DNA of 64,000 nt from Herbidospora cretacea (GCF_001570605.1 NZ_BBXG01000002.1:588922-652921); one strand, 5' to 3'; shown: positions 10,575 to 20,429, counted from the first letter of the stretch. The notes: generated by a model not told the origin, from the sequence alone. Program-made: numbers and translations.

Positions 10575-11720
10575 CTATTTGTCGATGTCGCCGACGACGA
10601 AGAACATCGAGCCCAGAATGGCGACCATGTCGGCCACCAGGTGGCCGGGAAGCATCTCGCGCAGGACCTGGACGTTGTTGAAGCTGGCGCTTCTCAGCTT
10701 CAGCCGCCACGGCGTCTTCTCGCCCCGGCTGACCAGGTAGTAGCCGTTGATCCCCAGCGGGCTCTCCGTCCAGGCGTACGTGTGCCCTTCGGGAACCTTG
10801 AGGATCTTGGGCAGGCGCTGGTTGATGGGGCCGGGCGGCAGGTCGGCCAGGCGGTCGAGGCAGGCGTCGGCCAGGTCCAGGGAGACCTTGACCTGGTCGA
10901 GCAGGACCTCGAAGCGGGCGTGGCAGTCGCCGGCCTCCCGGGTGACGACCTTGAGGGGGAGCTCGCCGTAGGCCAGGTAGGGGTCGTCGCGGCGCAGGTC
11001 CCAGTCGACGCCCGAGGCGCGGGCGATGGGGCCGCTGACGCCGTACTGGCGGATCGTCTCGGGGGTCAGGACCCCCACGCCACGGGTCCGGGCCAGGAAG
11101 ATCTCGTTGCCGGAGATCAGGTTCTCGATGTCGGGCAGGCGGCGGCGCACGTCGGCGACGGCCTGGCGGGTGCGGGACATCCAGCCTTCGGGGATCTCCT
11201 CCTTCAGGCCCCCGACGCGGTTGAACATGTAGTGCATCCGGCCGCCGGAGATCTCCTCCATCACCGCCTGGAGGGTCTCGCGCTCGCGGAAGGCGTAGAA
11301 GAGCGGGGTGATGGCGCCCAGTTCGAGGGGGTAGCTGCCCAGGAACATCAGATGGTTCAGGACGCGGTTCAGCTCGGCGAGCAGGGTGCGGGTCCAGACG
11401 GCGCGGACCGGGACCTCCATGCCGAGCATGCGCTCGACCGCGATGACCACGCCCAGTTCGTTGGCGAAGGCCGAGAGCCAGTCGTGCCGGTTGGCCAGGA
11501 CGATGATCTGGCGGTAGTCGCGGACCTCGAAGAGCTTCTCGGCCCCCCGGTGCATGTAGCCGATGATCGGTTCGGCCGTGCCGATGCGTTCGCCGTCGAG
11601 GGTGAGGCGGAGGCGCAGGACGCCGTGGGTCGACGGGTGTTGCGGGCCGATGTTGAGGATCATGTCCTCGGTCGCGAGCTCCTTGGCGCCCGCGCCCATG
11701 CCGACCACGATCTCGCTCAT
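10575..11720 (-). CDS. nuoD: Orphan NADH-quinone oxidoreductase subunit D
   Basis: A complex I 49-kDa-type (NuoD) subunit standing alone, with no other nuo gene nearby. Recognisable segments are [40 protein letters not shown] and ELLLNR-type NRVLNHL. The C-terminus ends FFVVGDIDK, close to the FGEVDR ending of NuoD. The open frame begins at 11750, but ATG 11720 (MSEIVVG) is the more natural start, giving 381 residues. Streptomyces carries a second nuoD in the equivalent place (recollection). It could replace the main subunit under some conditions or have a separate role. The divergent P450 starts 37 bp away. Confidence 0.9.
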   Translation of the reverse strand: MSEIVVGMGAGAKELATEDMILNIGPQHPSTHGVLRLRLTLDGERIGTAEPIIGYMHRGAEKLFEVRDYRQIIVLANRHDWLSAFANELGVVIAVERMLGMEVPVRAVWTRTLLAELNRVLNHLMFLGSYPLELGAITPLFYAFRERETLQAVMEEISGGRMHYMFNRVGGLKEEIPEGWMSRTRQAVADVRRRLPDIENLISGNEIFLARTRGVGVLTPETIRQYGVSGPIARASGVDWDLRRDDPYLAYGELPLKVVTREAGDCHARFEVLLDQVKVSLDLADACLDRLADLPPGPINQRLPKILKVPEGHTYAWTESPLGINGYYLVSRGEKTPWRLKLRSASFNNVQVLREMLPGHLVADMVAILGSMFFVVGDIDK

Positions 11721-11757
11721 GGTCTCATCGTGCCACGCCGCGATTAGCATGTGAAAT

Positions 11758-12939
11758 GTGCGGTTTGACCCTTGGAACCCGGATTTCGTCGCCCATCCTT
11801 ACGATGTCTACACCGATCTTCGTGCGGTGGGGCCCGTCTCCTACTTCGACAAGACCGATCAATATCTGATCCCGCGCTACGAGGACGTCAACGCCCTCCT
11901 GCGGGATCGGCGGCTCGGGAGGTCGTATCTCCATCTCGAGGACCACTCCGTTTTCGGCCACGTGCCGGAGCCGGAGTTCCAGGAGCCGTTCTGGCGGGTG
12001 ATCCGGGCGGGGATGCTCGACGTCGAGCCGCCGGTCCACACGCGGCTGCGGCGGCTGGTGTCCAAGGCGTTCACGCCCCGGATGGTTGAGTCGCTGCGGC
12101 CCCGGATCAGGGCCATGGCCGCCGAGCTGGCCGACGCGCTGGCCGCCAAGGGCGGCGGCGACCTGATCGCCGAGGTGGCCGAGCCGCTGCCGGTGACGGT
12201 GATCGCCGAGATGCTCGGCGTGCCCGAGCAGGACCGGCGGCACCTGCGGCCGTGGTCGGCCGACATCTGCGGCATGTACGAGCTCAACCCGTCCCTCGAC
12301 GCCCAGCACACCGCCGCGCGGGCGGCCGGGGAGTTCGCCGCCTACCTGCGCGACCTGGCCCGGCTCAGGGCCGAGAACCCCGGTGACGACCTGATCAGCG
12401 CGTTGACCCAGGTCGGGCTGACCGAAGACGAGCTGGTCGGCACCTGCGTGCTGCTGCTCAACGCCGGGCACGAGGCGACGGTCAACGTGACCGGCAACGG
12501 CTGGTGGTCGCTGTTCCGCAACCCCGCCGAGCTCCAGCGGCTCCGCGACGACCGCTCGCTGCTGCCGACGGCGGTCGAGGAGATGATGCGCTGGGACACG
12601 CCGCTGCAGATGTTCGAGCGGTGGGTGCTGGAGGACGTCGAGGTCGGCGGCACCCCGATCCCGCGCGGCAGCGAGGTGGCCCTGCTGTTCGGCTCCGCCA
12701 ACCGCGACCCGTCGGTGTTCCCCGAACCTGACCGGTTCGACGTGGGGCGTACCGACAATCCGCACATCTCGTTCGGAGCGGGCATCCACTTCTGCCTGGG
12801 CGCGCCGCTGGCCCGCATCGAGCTCATCGAGTCGTTCGGCGCGCTCCTCGACCGGGGGATCGACCTGGTCGAGGAGCCGACGTGGAAGCCCGGCTACGTG
12901 ATCCGGGGCCTCACCGAACTGCGGGTCTCCACGCACTGA
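11758..12939 (+). CDS. Cytochrome P450
   Basis: A soluble bacterial class I P450 of 393 residues. The heme loop [15 protein letters not shown] carries the thiolate ligand C346. The ExxR pair is E275-R278, and the I-helix oxygen-activation motif is AGHEAT (236-241), with Ala where many family members have Thr before the final Thr. The substrate cannot be inferred; no ferredoxin or biosynthetic genes are adjacent. GTG 11758 is the only plausible start, and no clear Shine-Dalgarno precedes it. It converges with khtU across a perfect palindrome. Confidence 0.95.
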   Translation: MRFDPWNPDFVAHPYDVYTDLRAVGPVSYFDKTDQYLIPRYEDVNALLRDRRLGRSYLHLEDHSVFGHVPEPEFQEPFWRVIRAGMLDVEPPVHTRLRRLVSKAFTPRMVESLRPRIRAMAAELADALAAKGGGDLIAEVAEPLPVTVIAEMLGVPEQDRRHLRPWSADICGMYELNPSLDAQHTAARAAGEFAAYLRDLARLRAENPGDDLISALTQVGLTEDELVGTCVLLLNAGHEATVNVTGNGWWSLFRNPAELQRLRDDRSLLPTAVEEMMRWDTPLQMFERWVLEDVEVGGTPIPRGSEVALLFGSANRDPSVFPEPDRFDVGRTDNPHISFGAGIHFCLGAPLARIELIESFGALLDRGIDLVEEPTWKPGYVIRGLTELRVSTH

Positions 12940-12941
12940 GC

Positions 12942-12966
12942 AGTTGTCCACAGGCTGTGGACAACT
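12942..12966. repeat. Perfect palindrome made of two opposed DnaA-box sequences
   Basis: Arms AGTTGTCCACAG (12942-12953) and CTGTGGACAACT (12955-12966) flank a single G. Each arm contains TTGTCCACA, the preferred Streptomyces DnaA box, in opposite orientations three bases apart. It lies in the 26-bp gap between the convergent P450 and khtU genes. It could act as a bidirectional terminator stem, a DnaA-binding or titration site, or both; there is no T-run. Confidence 0.6.
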
Positions 12967-14138
12967 CAGTGGGGGGCGGGCTTCGCCTTGGTCAGCGCCG
13001 CCACCAGCGGCGCCGTCAGACGGGCCGCCAGTGGACCGAAGGCCGCCAGGATCAGCACGTAGGCCGCCGCCAGAGGCCCCAGATCCGGGTGGGCCCCGGC
13101 CGCCACGGCCAGACCGGCGATGACGATGTTGAACTCACCGCGCGGGATGAGGGCGATGCCGGCCCGGACCCGGCCGGCCCGCCCGATGCCCGCCCGCCGG
13201 GCCGCGAACGAGCCCGTCGCCAGCTTGGTGACCATGCTGACCAGCGCCAGGATCGCGGCCAGCCACAGCACCGGCACGATCTTGGCGGGGTCGGTCTGCA
13301 GCCCGAAGAAGACGAAGAAGACCGCCGCGAACAGGTCCCTGATGGGCATCAGGAGCGCGCGGGCGTCGTGGGCCAGCTCGCCCGACAGCGCGATGCCGAC
13401 CAGGAACGCGCCGACCGCCGCCGACACCTGGAGCTGCTGGGCCAGGCCGGCGACCAGCATGGCCAGGCCGATGACCTTGAGCAGCAGCACCTCGGAGTTC
13501 GGGCTGGCGACGAACTTCTCGATCCAGTCGCCGAACTTCAGCGCCACGACGAGGACCACCGTGACCGTCGCCAGCGCGATCGCGACCGTGATCGCGCCGC
13601 TCACCAGCGACACGCCGGCCAGCAGGGCCGTCAGGATCGGCAGGTAGAGCGCCATCGTCAGGTCTTCGAAGACCAGCAGCGACAGCACGACCGGCGTCTC
13701 GCGGTTACCGATCCAGCCCAGGTCCGACAGGACCTTCGCGGTGATGCCCGACGACGTCGCGTAGGTGACGCCGCCCATCGCGATCGCCGCGACCGGGCCC
13801 CAGCCGAGCAGCAGCGCGGCGATCACGCCGGGGGCGGCGTTGAGGACCAGGTCGACCAGGCCGCTGGGCGCGTTGCTCTTGAGGCTGGTCATGAGTTCGT
13901 CGGCGTTGTACTCCAGGCCCAGGGTGAGCAGCAGGAGGATCACGCCCAGTTCGGCGCCGGTGGCGATGAACTCCTCGCTGGTCGCGAGGGGCAGGATGCC
14001 GCCCGTGCCGAAGGCCAGACCGGCGACCAGGTAGAGGGGGATCGGCGAGATGCCGACGCGCAGGGCGAGCGCCCCGAGGATGCCGAGCGCGAGAATGACC
14101 CCGCCGAGCTCGAGGAAAAGTATTGCGGTGTGGTGCAC
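12966..14138 (-). CDS. khtU: CPA2-family K+/H+ antiporter, KhtU type
   Basis: A 390-residue polytopic protein of the monovalent cation:proton antiporter-2 family with about 12 hydrophobic segments and the core motifs LTLGLEYNADEL, FEDLTMALYLPIL, AAVGAFLVGIALSGE and FFVFFGLQTDP. It exports K+ in exchange for protons. It begins at GTG 14138, 8 bp after the stop of the RCK_C partner gene, an arrangement like khtT-khtU of Bacillus. In that system the partner protein gates the channel in response to c-di-AMP and pH, which matters because disA is also in this window. Confidence 0.88.
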   Translation of the reverse strand: MHHTAILFLELGGVILALGILGALALRVGISPIPLYLVAGLAFGTGGILPLATSEEFIATGAELGVILLLLTLGLEYNADELMTSLKSNAPSGLVDLVLNAAPGVIAALLLGWGPVAAIAMGGVTYATSSGITAKVLSDLGWIGNRETPVVLSLLVFEDLTMALYLPILTALLAGVSLVSGAITVAIALATVTVVLVVALKFGDWIEKFVASPNSEVLLLKVIGLAMLVAGLAQQLQVSAAVGAFLVGIALSGELAHDARALLMPIRDLFAAVFFVFFGLQTDPAKIVPVLWLAAILALVSMVTKLATGSFAARRAGIGRAGRVRAGIALIPRGEFNIVIAGLAVAAGAHPDLGPLAAAYVLILAAFGPLAARLTAPLVAALTKAKPAPH

Positions 14139-14146
14139 TCGTCGAC

Positions 14147-14629
14147 CTACCCGTCGGCCAGTATGTCGGCAACCGCCGCGGTGTTCTCGGCGTCGCCGAC
14201 CACCACGACCACGTCTCCGGCCCGGAACCCGAAATCGGGCGTCGGGCTGGCGTGCACCTGATCACCGCGCACCACGGCCACCACGGAGGCGCCGGTGCGG
14301 GTGCGGATGCGGGCGTCCCCGAGGGTGCGCCCGTCGTAGGGCGAGCTCGGGGTCACCGGGATCTGCACGCTGACCAGGCCTTCGACCTCGCGGTGGAGGG
14401 CGTTGAGGCGCTGGACGATGCGGGGCGCGCCGAGGAGCTCGACGAGCGCGTCGGCCTCCTCGTCGGTGAGTTGCACGCTCTCACATGCCCGATCAGGGTC
14501 GTCGCGGTCGTAGATGATCAGATCGCGTCTGCCGGAACGGTGCGACACGATGCCGATGCGGCGGCCCGTGTGGGTCGTGAACTCGTGTTTGAGGCCAATC
14601 CCTGGCAGTGCGGTCTGTTCGATCTCCAC
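14147..14629 (-). CDS. khtT: RCK_C (TrkA-C) regulatory subunit of the antiporter, KhtT type
   Basis: A 160-residue cytoplasmic protein. Its N-terminal third (ALPGIGLKHEF, GIVSHRSGRRDL) resembles Bacillus KhtT (ELPGIG-K and HHDGRREL). The C-terminal half is an RCK_C domain with P-D-GFRAGDVVVVVG. KhtT-type proteins bind KhtU and open it; in Bacillus the RCK_C dimer binds c-di-AMP. In Streptomyces a stand-alone RCK_C protein (CpeA) next to a CPA2 transporter does the same. The GTG at 14629 is the first gene of the pair, and the MidA-family gene ends 5 bp upstream. Confidence 0.85.
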   Translation of the reverse strand: MEIEQTALPGIGLKHEFTTHTGRRIGIVSHRSGRRDLIIYDRDDPDRACESVQLTDEEADALVELLGAPRIVQRLNALHREVEGLVSVQIPVTPSSPYDGRTLGDARIRTRTGASVVAVVRGDQVHASPTPDFGFRAGDVVVVVGDAENTAAVADILADG

Positions 14630-14634
14630 ACCCT

Positions 14635-15570
14635 TTACCGTACCTGTTCTAACCAGCCGAAACCTCCCAGCCCCTGGGGGTCGATGAGCTCGGCCTCGGC
14701 CGACGCGCGGGCCAGCGCGCGCAGGTAGCCGCGGGGGTCGGACGAGGCCAGCGCCAGCGGCGGGCGGGCCCCCGTGAGGCCGAGGGCGCGCAGGGCCTCG
14801 CGCTGGGTGGTGAGCAGGCCCTCTCCCCGGGCGCAGGCGTCGAGGGCGACGTGGGCGGTGATGTCACAGGTGCCGTCGGGGACCGGGGGCACGGCGTGGC
14901 CGTCGCGATAGCCGGTCAGGGTGCCCTGGTCGGGCCGGTCGGCCAGCACGTGGGAGTAGTCGACGGCGACGCACATGCCGCGCGAGAGACGTGCGAGAAG
15001 GGAGTTCCACGCCTCGTCGCGCGGACGGCCGATCTCGGCGCGCGACCCGACGCGGGGGAGCGGCCACCAGGCGGCGAGCCAGGCGAGGTCGGCGGGATCG
15101 GTGAGCGGGGGTCCCAGGCGCTCGGAACCGGTCTCGGGGTCGACCTCGACCAGGCAGGGGCCGTCGGGGGTCTGCTCGACCACGTCGACGGGCACGTTGT
15201 CGAGCCACTCGTTGGCCACGACCAGCCCGGTGATCTCCCCGGGAGGCTCCGAGGCCCACTCGACCCCCGGGGGCAGGCCGCCGGGGCGCGGCGCGAGATC
15301 GACCGCGACCACGCGCAGCCGCTCCCCGCCGAACGCCGCCAGCACCCCCGCCGCCAGCCGCCCGTCACCCGCGCCCATGTCGACGAAATCGAGCCGTTCC
15401 GGGTGCCCCAGGTCGGCGTCGACCCGGGCCAGCAACCGCGCCACGGCCTCGGCGAACAGCGGCGAGGCATGCACGGACGTGCGGAAATGCGCCGAAGGCC
15501 GCTCCTTGAGGTAGAACCCGCCGTCTCCGTAGAGCGCCCGATGGGTCGCCGCCCGCCACGAAACCCACAT
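14635..15570 (-). CDS. MidA/NDUFAF7-family SAM-dependent methyltransferase
   Basis: A class I methyltransferase of the COG1565 (MidA) family, 311 residues. The SAM loop is FVDMGAGDGRLAAGV, and the family signature NEWLDNVPVDVVE corresponds to NE-LDA-PV of MidA proteins; GTCDITAHV and YSHV segments are also typical. The eukaryotic member NDUFAF7 dimethylates an arginine in the NuoD homologue NDUFS2. An orphan nuoD lies 3 kb away, so a related target is conceivable but unproven. ATG 15570 is preceded by no strong ribosome site. Confidence 0.85.
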   Translation of the reverse strand: MWVSWRAATHRALYGDGGFYLKERPSAHFRTSVHASPLFAEAVARLLARVDADLGHPERLDFVDMGAGDGRLAAGVLAAFGGERLRVVAVDLAPRPGGLPPGVEWASEPPGEITGLVVANEWLDNVPVDVVEQTPDGPCLVEVDPETGSERLGPPLTDPADLAWLAAWWPLPRVGSRAEIGRPRDEAWNSLLARLSRGMCVAVDYSHVLADRPDQGTLTGYRDGHAVPPVPDGTCDITAHVALDACARGEGLLTTQREALRALGLTGARPPLALASSDPRGYLRALARASAEAELIDPQGLGGFGWLEQVR

Positions 15571-15676
15571 CCGCCCGACACTACCCGTGTCCGGATGTGG
15601 ACACCCTTGATCAAGGCCAGGCCCCTAACGGCTTCCAGTCCGCGCCCGCCGTTACTCTGGCGGTCGGGAGGACGGC

Positions 15677-16567
15677 ATGGACACAAGTGATCGCCCCGCG
15701 CGACTCACCGTGGGGGTGCTCGGAGCCGGACGGGTGGGTTCCGTTCTCGGTGCCGCTTTGGCCCAGGCGGGCCACCGGGTGGTGGCCGCCAGCGGCGTTT
15801 CCGACGCGTCCCAGCGGCGCGCGAACGACCTGCTGGGGATCGACCTGAGCAGGCCCGACGAGGTCATGCGCCGAGCTGAACTCATCCTGCTGACGGTGCC
15901 CGACGACGTGCTGCCCGGTCTGGTTTCCGGGCTCGCCGCCACCGGGGCCGACCTGCGGGGCAAGCTGCTGATGCACGCCAGCGGCGCCTACGGGCTGGGC
16001 GTGCTGCAGCCCGCGACCGAGCTGGGAGCCCTGCCGCTGGCGCTCCACCCGGTGATGACCTTCACTGGGCGCGGCGACGACTTCGGGCGGCTGAACGGCG
16101 CGACCTTCGGAGTGACCGCGCCCGAGCAGCTGCGCCCGGTGGCCGAGGCGCTGGTGATCGAGATGGGCGGCGAGCCGGTCTGGATCAACGACCGCGACCG
16201 GCCGCTCTACCACGCCGCCGTCGCGGGGGCCGCCAACCACATGGTCACCCTGATCGCCGAGTCACAGGACCTGCTGGAGCGCATCGGGGTCGAACACCCC
16301 GGCCGGATGCTGGGGCCGCTGCTGGGGGCCGCGCTCGACAACGTGCTCCGGCTGGGGATCAACGGGCTGACCGGGCCGGTCGTGCGGGGAGACGCCGAGA
16401 CCGTGCGCAGACACGTCGACGCCCTGATCCTCGCCGCGCCCGAGGCGGCCGACGCGTACATCGCGCTGGCCAGGCTGACCGCCGACCGGGCCCTGGCGGC
16501 GGGTCTGTTGAAGCCCGAGGCGGCCGAACGGCTCCTCGACGCGCTGGGAGGCAACATATGGACCTGA
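15677..16567 (+). CDS. Rossmann-fold/DUF2520 protein upstream of panC
   Basis: A 296-residue protein with an N-terminal NADP-type Rossmann fold ([19 protein letters not shown], residues about 10-28) and a C-terminal helical DUF2520 domain, as in 6-phosphogluconate- and ketopantoate-reductase-like enzymes. Members sit next to panC in many actinobacteria, suggesting a link with pantoate or pantothenate; no reaction is proven. The ATG at 15677 has GGGAGGA upstream, and the gene overlaps panC by 10 bp. Confidence 0.85.
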   Translation: MDTSDRPARLTVGVLGAGRVGSVLGAALAQAGHRVVAASGVSDASQRRANDLLGIDLSRPDEVMRRAELILLTVPDDVLPGLVSGLAATGADLRGKLLMHASGAYGLGVLQPATELGALPLALHPVMTFTGRGDDFGRLNGATFGVTAPEQLRPVAEALVIEMGGEPVWINDRDRPLYHAAVAGAANHMVTLIAESQDLLERIGVEHPGRMLGPLLGAALDNVLRLGINGLTGPVVRGDAETVRRHVDALILAAPEAADAYIALARLTADRALAAGLLKPEAAERLLDALGGNIWT

Positions 16568-17388
16568 CGGTCGCCGGGAACCGCGCGGAACTCGAGGGCG
16601 CGCGCCGCCCCGGCTCCTACGCGCTGGTGCCCACGATGGGCGCGCTGCACGAAGGGCACCGGTCGCTGATCCGGCTGGCCCACGAGCAGGCCGACCGCGT
16701 GATCGTCAGCATCTTCGTCAACCCGCTCCAGTTCGGGCCCAACGAGGACTTCGGGCGCTATCCCCGGACGTTCGACAGCGACCTGGAGGTCTGCGGCGAA
16801 GAGGGCGTGAGCGTCGTGTTCGCGCCCGCCGTCGAGGACATGTACCTGCCCGACCGGCAGGTCTCGGTGTCGGCCGGGGCGATGGGCACGGTCGCCGAGG
16901 GCGCGTTCCGGCCGGGACACTTCGACGGCGTGCTCACCGTGGTGCTGAAGCTGTTCAACCTGACCCGGCCCGACGTGGCCGTGTTCGGGCAGAAGGACGC
17001 CCAGCAGCTCGCCCTGATCCGCCGGATGGTCGCCGACCTCGACGTCCCCGTGAGGATCGTCGCGGGTCGGACCGTGAGAGAGCCCGACGGCCTGGCCCTG
17101 TCGAGCCGCAACCGCTACCTGTCGGCCGACGACCGGGTCACGGCGCTCCACCTGTCCAAGGCCCTCGACGCCGGGGCCAGGAACCCGCAGAGGGCGAAGG
17201 AGGCGGCCAAGGCGGTGCTCGAAGAGGCCGCCCGGCTCAAGCCCCCGCTGCTGCTCGACTACCTGACGCTGGCCGATCCCGCCACGTTCGAGGAGGTCTC
17301 CCCAGGTCACCGTGGGGAGGCGATCCTCGCGGTGGCCGCCAAGGTCGGGACGACCCGCCTGATCGACAACGTCGTGCTCACCGTTTGA
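16558..17388 (+). CDS. panC: Pantothenate synthetase
   Basis: ATP-dependent condensation of pantoate with beta-alanine. Seen are [14 protein letters not shown] with the HxGH pair H31/H34, [34 protein letters not shown] and SSRNRYLS. At 276 residues it is full length. It overlaps the DUF2520 gene by 10 bp and is followed 71 bp later by panD, which makes its beta-alanine substrate. Confidence 0.97.
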   Translation: MDLTVAGNRAELEGARRPGSYALVPTMGALHEGHRSLIRLAHEQADRVIVSIFVNPLQFGPNEDFGRYPRTFDSDLEVCGEEGVSVVFAPAVEDMYLPDRQVSVSAGAMGTVAEGAFRPGHFDGVLTVVLKLFNLTRPDVAVFGQKDAQQLALIRRMVADLDVPVRIVAGRTVREPDGLALSSRNRYLSADDRVTALHLSKALDAGARNPQRAKEAAKAVLEEAARLKPPLLLDYLTLADPATFEEVSPGHRGEAILAVAAKVGTTRLIDNVVLTV

Positions 17389-17389
17389 A

Positions 17390-17426
17390 GCGAGACGCGG
17401 ACGGCCGAAGGCCGGCCGTGGCTCGC
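17390..17426. terminator. Inverted repeat between panC and panD
   Basis: Nested arms GCGAG (17390-17394)/CTCGC (17422-17426) and ACGGCC (17401-17406)/GGCCGT (17414-17419), followed by GTTT. The arms are separated by an unequal internal loop. It may attenuate transcription between panC and panD; weak as a terminator. Confidence 0.35.
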
Positions 17427-17459
17427 GTTTGTGAACCTGCCTAGAGAACAGGACCCCCG

Positions 17460-17879
17460 ATGCTCCGGACCATGCTCACGTCCAAGATCCACCGGGCGAC
17501 CGTGACCCAGGCCGACCTCCACTACGTCGGGTCCCTGACGGTCGACGAAGACCTGCTGGACGCGGCCGGCCTGCTGGCGGGTGAGCAGGTCCACGTCGTC
17601 GACATCGACAACGGGGCGCGGCTGGTGACGTACACCATCCCGGGCCCACGGGGGTCGGGGATCATCGGCATCAATGGGGCCGCGGCCCGCCTGGTCTCGC
17701 CGGGGGATCTGGTGATCATCATCGCGTACGGCCAGCTCAGCGACGCCGAGGCGCGGGCCTACACCCCGAAGGTGGTCCACGTCGACCGCGACAACCGGAT
17801 CGTGGATCTCGGTGCGGATCTGGCCGCGTCCTTGCTGCCCGGCCTGGAGCGGGGCGACGAAGTGGCCACCCGGGGATGA
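17460..17879 (+). CDS. panD: Aspartate 1-decarboxylase (proenzyme)
   Basis: Makes beta-alanine from aspartate for pantothenate. The self-cleavage site is G24-S25 in [12 protein letters not shown]25 becomes the pyruvoyl group. [12 protein letters not shown] at the N-terminus and NGAAARL are typical. The protein has 139 residues and starts at ATG 17460 behind an AGGA ribosome site. It lies immediately before the NadB-NadC gene, which also consumes aspartate. Confidence 0.97.
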   Translation: MLRTMLTSKIHRATVTQADLHYVGSLTVDEDLLDAAGLLAGEQVHVVDIDNGARLVTYTIPGPRGSGIIGINGAAARLVSPGDLVIIIAYGQLSDAEARAYTPKVVHVDRDNRIVDLGADLAASLLPGLERGDEVATRG

Positions 17880-17927
17880 GCCCCGGCATCGTGGGCGTTA
17901 TCGTCATATTGACGAAAGGGGCTCGCG

Positions 17928-20429
17928 ATGACCGACACCACCCTCCCCCGCAGACTGACCGCGCCACCTCCGGGCTGGACGACGTCCGCCGACGTGGTCG
18001 TGGTCGGCTCCGGGATCGCGGGGCTGACCGTGGCGTTGCGCTACACCGAGCTCACCTCCTCCGGCCGCGTGCTGGTCGTCACCAAGGACGTGCTGTCGGC
18101 CGGGTCGACCCAGTGGGCCCAGGGCGGCATCGCCGCCGTGCTCTCCCCGAACGACACCCCTGACGAGCACCTGAGCGACACCTTGCTGGCCGGTGCCGGG
18201 CTCTGCGACGAGGAGGCCGTGCGGGTCCTGGTCACCGAGGGGCCCGACGCGCTCAAGCGCCTGATGGAGCACGGCGCCCGCTTCGACCGCGACGCGCGCG
18301 GTGAGTTGCAGCTGACTCGCGAGGGCGGCCACCGGCGTAACCGGATCGTGCACGCCGGCGGCGACGCCACCGGGGCCGAGGTCCAGCGGGCCCTGATCGA
18401 GGCGGCCACCCACGAGCCGCGCATCGAGATCATCGAGCACGCCCTCGTCCTCGACCTGCTCACCGACGACAAGGGCCGGGCCTGCGGGATCACCCTCCAC
18501 GTCATGGGCGAGGGCGCCCGCGACGGCGTCGGCGCGGTCCGCGCCGCGGCGGTGGTCCTGGCCAGCGGCGGCATGGGCCAGGTGTACGCCTCCACGACCA
18601 ACCCCGTGGTCTCCACCGGCGACGGGGTGGCGCTGGCGCTGCGCGCCGGGGCGGTCGTCCGCGACCTGGAGTTCGTCCAGTTCCACCCGACGGTCCTGTG
18701 GCTCGGCGACGGCTCGACCGGCCAGCAGCCCCTGGTCTCCGAGGCGGTCAGGGGCGAGGGCGCGTTCCTGATCGACCGGAACGGTGAACGGTTCATGGCC
18801 GGCGTGCACGAGCTCGCCGACCTCGCCCCCCGCGACGTCGTGGCCAAGGCGATCATGCGGCGGATGGCCGAGACCGGCGACGACCACGTGTACCTCGACG
18901 CGCGGGCCTTCGGCGAGGACAAGTGGCAGGCCCGGTTCCCCACGATCCTCGCGGTCTGCCGGGAGCACGGCATCGACCCGGTGACCGAGCCGATCCCGGT
19001 CGCCCCGGCCGCCCACTACGCCAGCGGGGGAGTGCGGACCGACCTGTTCGGCCGGACCAGCGCCCCCGGCCTCTACGCCTGCGGCGAGACCGCCTGCACC
19101 GGCGTGCACGGGGCGAACCGGCTGGCGTCCAACTCGCTGCTCGAAGGGCTGGTGTTCGCCGAGCGGATCGCCTCCGACCTGATCACGCCGAGGGCGGTGC
19201 CGGGGGAGCCCGTCCTCGCCGAGGAGATCGGACTGATCGACCCCCGGGCGCGCGGCCGGGTCCAGGCGTTCATGAGCCGGGGCGCCGGGGTACTGCGCAG
19301 CGTGAAGAGCCTGGCCGGGGTCGCCAGGGCACTGCGCGACGCCCGGTGGACCCCGGTCGCGGTCGAGCCCTGCCTGGAGGCGTGGGAGGCGACCAACCTG
19401 CACACCGTCGCCTCGGCCCTGACCCGGGCCGCCGCGGCCCGGCAGGAGACCCGGGGCTCCCACTGGCGGGAGGACTTCCCCGACCGCCGCGACGACACGT
19501 GGCTCGGCCACCTCGACATCACGCTCACCGAGAAGGGCGAACTCGTCATGGAGCACGCACCGCACGTCAGCGCCGACGCCGACCTGCTGGCCGCCGGGCT
19601 CGACCCGGCGGAGATCCACACACTGATCAAGACCGCGTTCCGCGAGGACCTGTCGACCGGGCAGGACGTCACGTCGACCGCCACGATCCCGGCCGGCCAG
19701 AAGGCCGTCGCCGACATCGTGGCCCGCCGCTCCGGAGTGGTCGCCGGGCTGCCCGTGGCCGCCGCCGCCTTCCGCTACGCCGGCCTGGAGGTCGAACACC
19801 GGGTCAAGGACGGCGACCAGGTCTCCTACGGCGACGTGCTGATGACCGTCAAGGGCGAGACCAGGGAGCTCCTCACGGTCGAGCGCACCGCCCTCAACCT
19901 GCTCACCCACCTGTCGGGCATCGCCACCGCGACCGCCCAGTGGGTGAAGGCGATCGAGGGCACCGGCGCCCGCGTCAGGGACACCAGGAAGACCCACCCG
20001 GGCCTGCGCTCCCTGGAGAAGTACGCGGTCCGCTGCGGCGGCGGCGTCAACCACCGCATCGGCCTCTACGACGCCGCGTTGATCAAGGACAACCACGTGG
20101 TGGCGGCCGGCGGGGTCGCCGAGGCGTTCCGGGCGGTCCGCAAGGCCTACCCGGAGATCCTGATCGAGGTCGAGGTCGACCGCATCGACCAGATCGAGCC
20201 GGTCCTGGCCGAGGGTGCCGAGGAGATCCTGCTCGACAACTTCACGGTGCCGCAGCTCAAGGAGGCCGTGGAGCTGGTCGCGGGCCGGGCCCGGCTGGAG
20301 TCGAGCGGCGGGCTGACCTTGGCGAGCGCGCGGTCGGTCGCCGAGACGGGGGTCGACTTCCTGGCCGTCGGAGCACTGACCCATTCGTCCCCCGCGCTCG
20401 ATATTGCCCTAGATCTTCGTGGTGCATAA
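17928..20429 (+). CDS. nadBC: Fused L-aspartate oxidase and nicotinate-nucleotide pyrophosphorylase (NadB-NadC)
   Basis: One 833-residue frame carries two consecutive NAD-synthesis enzymes. Residues 1 to about 540 are NadB: the FAD dinucleotide fold VVVVGSGIAGLTVALR, STQWAQGGIAAVL, RIVHAGGDATG, PAAHYASGGVRTD and a C-terminal helical domain. Residues from about 550 are NadC: AGLDPAEIHTLIKTAFREDL, ERTALNLLTHLSGIAT, RDTRKTHPGLR, KYAVRCGGGVNHR and AALIKDNHV, ending normally with VDFLAVGALTHS. No stop, start or linker gene separates the halves, and the linker is only about 10-15 residues. NadA, which uses the NadB product, is not adjacent. ATG 17928 has AAAGGGG upstream. Iminoaspartate is unstable, so the fusion does not channel it directly. 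Confidence 0.95.
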   Translation: MTDTTLPRRLTAPPPGWTTSADVVVVGSGIAGLTVALRYTELTSSGRVLVVTKDVLSAGSTQWAQGGIAAVLSPNDTPDEHLSDTLLAGAGLCDEEAVRVLVTEGPDALKRLMEHGARFDRDARGELQLTREGGHRRNRIVHAGGDATGAEVQRALIEAATHEPRIEIIEHALVLDLLTDDKGRACGITLHVMGEGARDGVGAVRAAAVVLASGGMGQVYASTTNPVVSTGDGVALALRAGAVVRDLEFVQFHPTVLWLGDGSTGQQPLVSEAVRGEGAFLIDRNGERFMAGVHELADLAPRDVVAKAIMRRMAETGDDHVYLDARAFGEDKWQARFPTILAVCREHGIDPVTEPIPVAPAAHYASGGVRTDLFGRTSAPGLYACGETACTGVHGANRLASNSLLEGLVFAERIASDLITPRAVPGEPVLAEEIGLIDPRARGRVQAFMSRGAGVLRSVKSLAGVARALRDARWTPVAVEPCLEAWEATNLHTVASALTRAAAARQETRGSHWREDFPDRRDDTWLGHLDITLTEKGELVMEHAPHVSADADLLAAGLDPAEIHTLIKTAFREDLSTGQDVTSTATIPAGQKAVADIVARRSGVVAGLPVAAAAFRYAGLEVEHRVKDGDQVSYGDVLMTVKGETRELLTVERTALNLLTHLSGIATATAQWVKAIEGTGARVRDTRKTHPGLRSLEKYAVRCGGGVNHRIGLYDAALIKDNHVVAAGGVAEAFRAVRKAYPEILIEVEVDRIDQIEPVLAEGAEEILLDNFTVPQLKEAVELVAGRARLESSGGLTLASARSVAETGVDFLAVGALTHSSPALDIALDLRGA

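Noticed and set aside
15677-16567. Annotation as ketopantoate reductase (panE)
   Set aside because: The Rossmann/DUF2520 domain pair differs from PanE, and the place next to panC alone is not enough.
17904-20384. 826-residue open frame on the minus strand
   Set aside because: It shadows the NadB-NadC gene; its composition (long Gly/Asp/Ala/Arg/Val runs, no motifs) is what GC-rich codons produce on the opposite strand.
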